DNA of 64,000 bases from Pseudomonadota bacterium (GTDB taxonomy: Bacteria > Pseudomonadota > Alphaproteobacteria > Dongiales > Dongiaceae), in contig JACPDN010000006.1 of the NCBI GenBank assembly GCA_016183985.1, positions 310,001-374,000 on the forward strand, in the 5' to 3' direction. Positions 63,394-64,000 of the stretch are shown one piece after another. The notes beneath the pieces are model-generated. The model was not told where the DNA came from. It saw only the letters and a program-made list of their open reading frames with translations, and did no database searches. The stretch's first letter is position 1; each line of letters opens with the position of its first letter. The position numbers were made by a program, and so were the translations under genes.

Positions 63394-64000
63394 ATGTTCG
63401 AGATTGATAATCAGCGTGCCGTTATCGACCGCCGCGCCCTCATGGCGGAATTGGATGCCTTGGCGGAAAGGCTATCCGACCCGACGAACCCCGGGCCGGA
63501 ACTGGTCGAAATCCTCAAGCGGCATCTGCAGGCGGGCCGTGACGAGATTCAGCGCCGCTTCCTCAGTGACAGCCGCGGTGCGCAGGCCGGGCTTACCAGC
63601 GCCCATGAAGCGAGCTTCCTGGTCGACCAGCTGCTGCGCGGGCTCTTCGACTTTGCAACGCAAAAGGCTTTCCCGCTCGGCAATCCGACGGTCGCAGAAC
63701 GGCTCACGCTGATCGCCGTGGGCGGTTATGGGCGTGGCGAACTGGCGCCATATTCCGACATCGACCTCCTATTCTTGCTCCCCTACAAGATGGCGCCCTA
63801 TTGCGAGCAGGTGGTCGAGTTCATGCTCTATCGCCTGTGGGACCTGGGCTTGAAGGTCGGCCAGGCGGCGCGCTCGATCGAGGAATGCGTGCGCCAGGCG
63901 GAAGGCGACCTCACGATCCGCACCAATCTGCTGGAAGCGCGCTATATCTGGGGCGACCAGAATCTCTTTGACGAGTTTCAAAAGCGCTTTGCCAAGCAAA
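63394..64000 (+). CDS. glnD: PII uridylyltransferase GlnD, 3' end outside window
   Basis: The first 202 residues are seen. The nucleotidyltransferase motif AVGGYGRGELAPYSDIDLLF carries the GxGxxxR and DxD residues, and KVGQAARSIEECVRQAEGDL with RTNLLEARYIWG follows as in GlnD. It senses glutamine and uridylylates PII proteins. Start ATG 63394. Confidence 0.94.
   Translation, partial: MFEIDNQRAVIDRRALMAELDALAERLSDPTNPGPELVEILKRHLQAGRDEIQRRFLSDSRGAQAGLTSAHEASFLVDQLLRGLFDFATQKAFPLGNPTVAERLTLIAVGGYGRGELAPYSDIDLLFLLPYKMAPYCEQVVEFMLYRLWDLGLKVGQAARSIEECVRQAEGDLTIRTNLLEARYIWGDQNLFDEFQKRFAKQ

Overview
The window looks like a chromosomal stretch of a motile, high-GC alphaproteobacterium. The combination of FlbT, FlaF, FlbD, SciP, ChpT and CtrA with a FliI/FliJ, FlhA/FlhF/FlhG and CheA/W/Y/B/R set points to Rhodospirillales or a relative that keeps a Caulobacter-like flagellar hierarchy. 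This placement is inference from gene content, not from a phylogeny. No phage, transposase, rRNA or CRISPR array was seen.

Layout. 1-6.8 kb: a TPR/glycosyltransferase-like gene (partial, leftward) diverges from a very large flagellin gene, followed by flbT, flaF, an unknown flagellar-context gene and a glycosyltransferase, closed by a strong terminator. 6.8-10.1 kb: a glycan or small-molecule modification island (two methyltransferases, a 2OG-Fe(II)-oxygenase-like protein, RmlB). 10.3-19.8 kb: hook and junction operon flgE-flgK-flgL-fliK-flgD, then sciP. 20.05-32.3 kb: fliF-fliG-fliH-fliN-motA-like-flbD-flhA-flhF-flhG and a FliK-like protein. 32.3-35.8 kb: a leftward SDR / class-V aminotransferase / RidA / LysR cassette. 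35.8-38.6 kb: fliJ-fliI leftward and ctrA rightward, sharing a promoter region. 38.7-46.2 kb: an LprI-like gene, then cheR-cheB-cheY-cheW-cheA and chpT (all leftward). 46.2-64 kb: housekeeping and accessory genes (DUF3553, arfB, folD, DUF167, yggT, tRNA-Ala, SirB2, quinol-type nitric oxide reductase, ChaC, HAD, LysR, choline sulfatase, GlsB, PRC-barrel, a PAS histidine kinase, an amino-acid ABC ATPase, glnD partial).

How it fits together. CtrA, its phosphotransferase ChpT, its antagonist SciP and the sigma-54 activator FlbD are all encoded here. Their expected DNA signals are also visible: perfect TTAA-N7-TTAA CtrA boxes upstream of the TPR gene and of fliF, GG-N10-GC sigma-54 promoters before flagellin and flgE, and FlbD ftr-like palindromes at the flagellin and fliF promoters. 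The window thus holds much of a flagellar transcriptional cascade together with its targets.

The two most unusual observations are (1) a truncated-hemoglobin-like domain embedded in CheA, in place of the usual P2 region, and (2) a reiterated module of about 85-95 residues inserted nine times across three different axial flagellar proteins (three copies in FlgE, one in FlgK, five in FlgL), which makes FlgE and FlgL far larger than usual.
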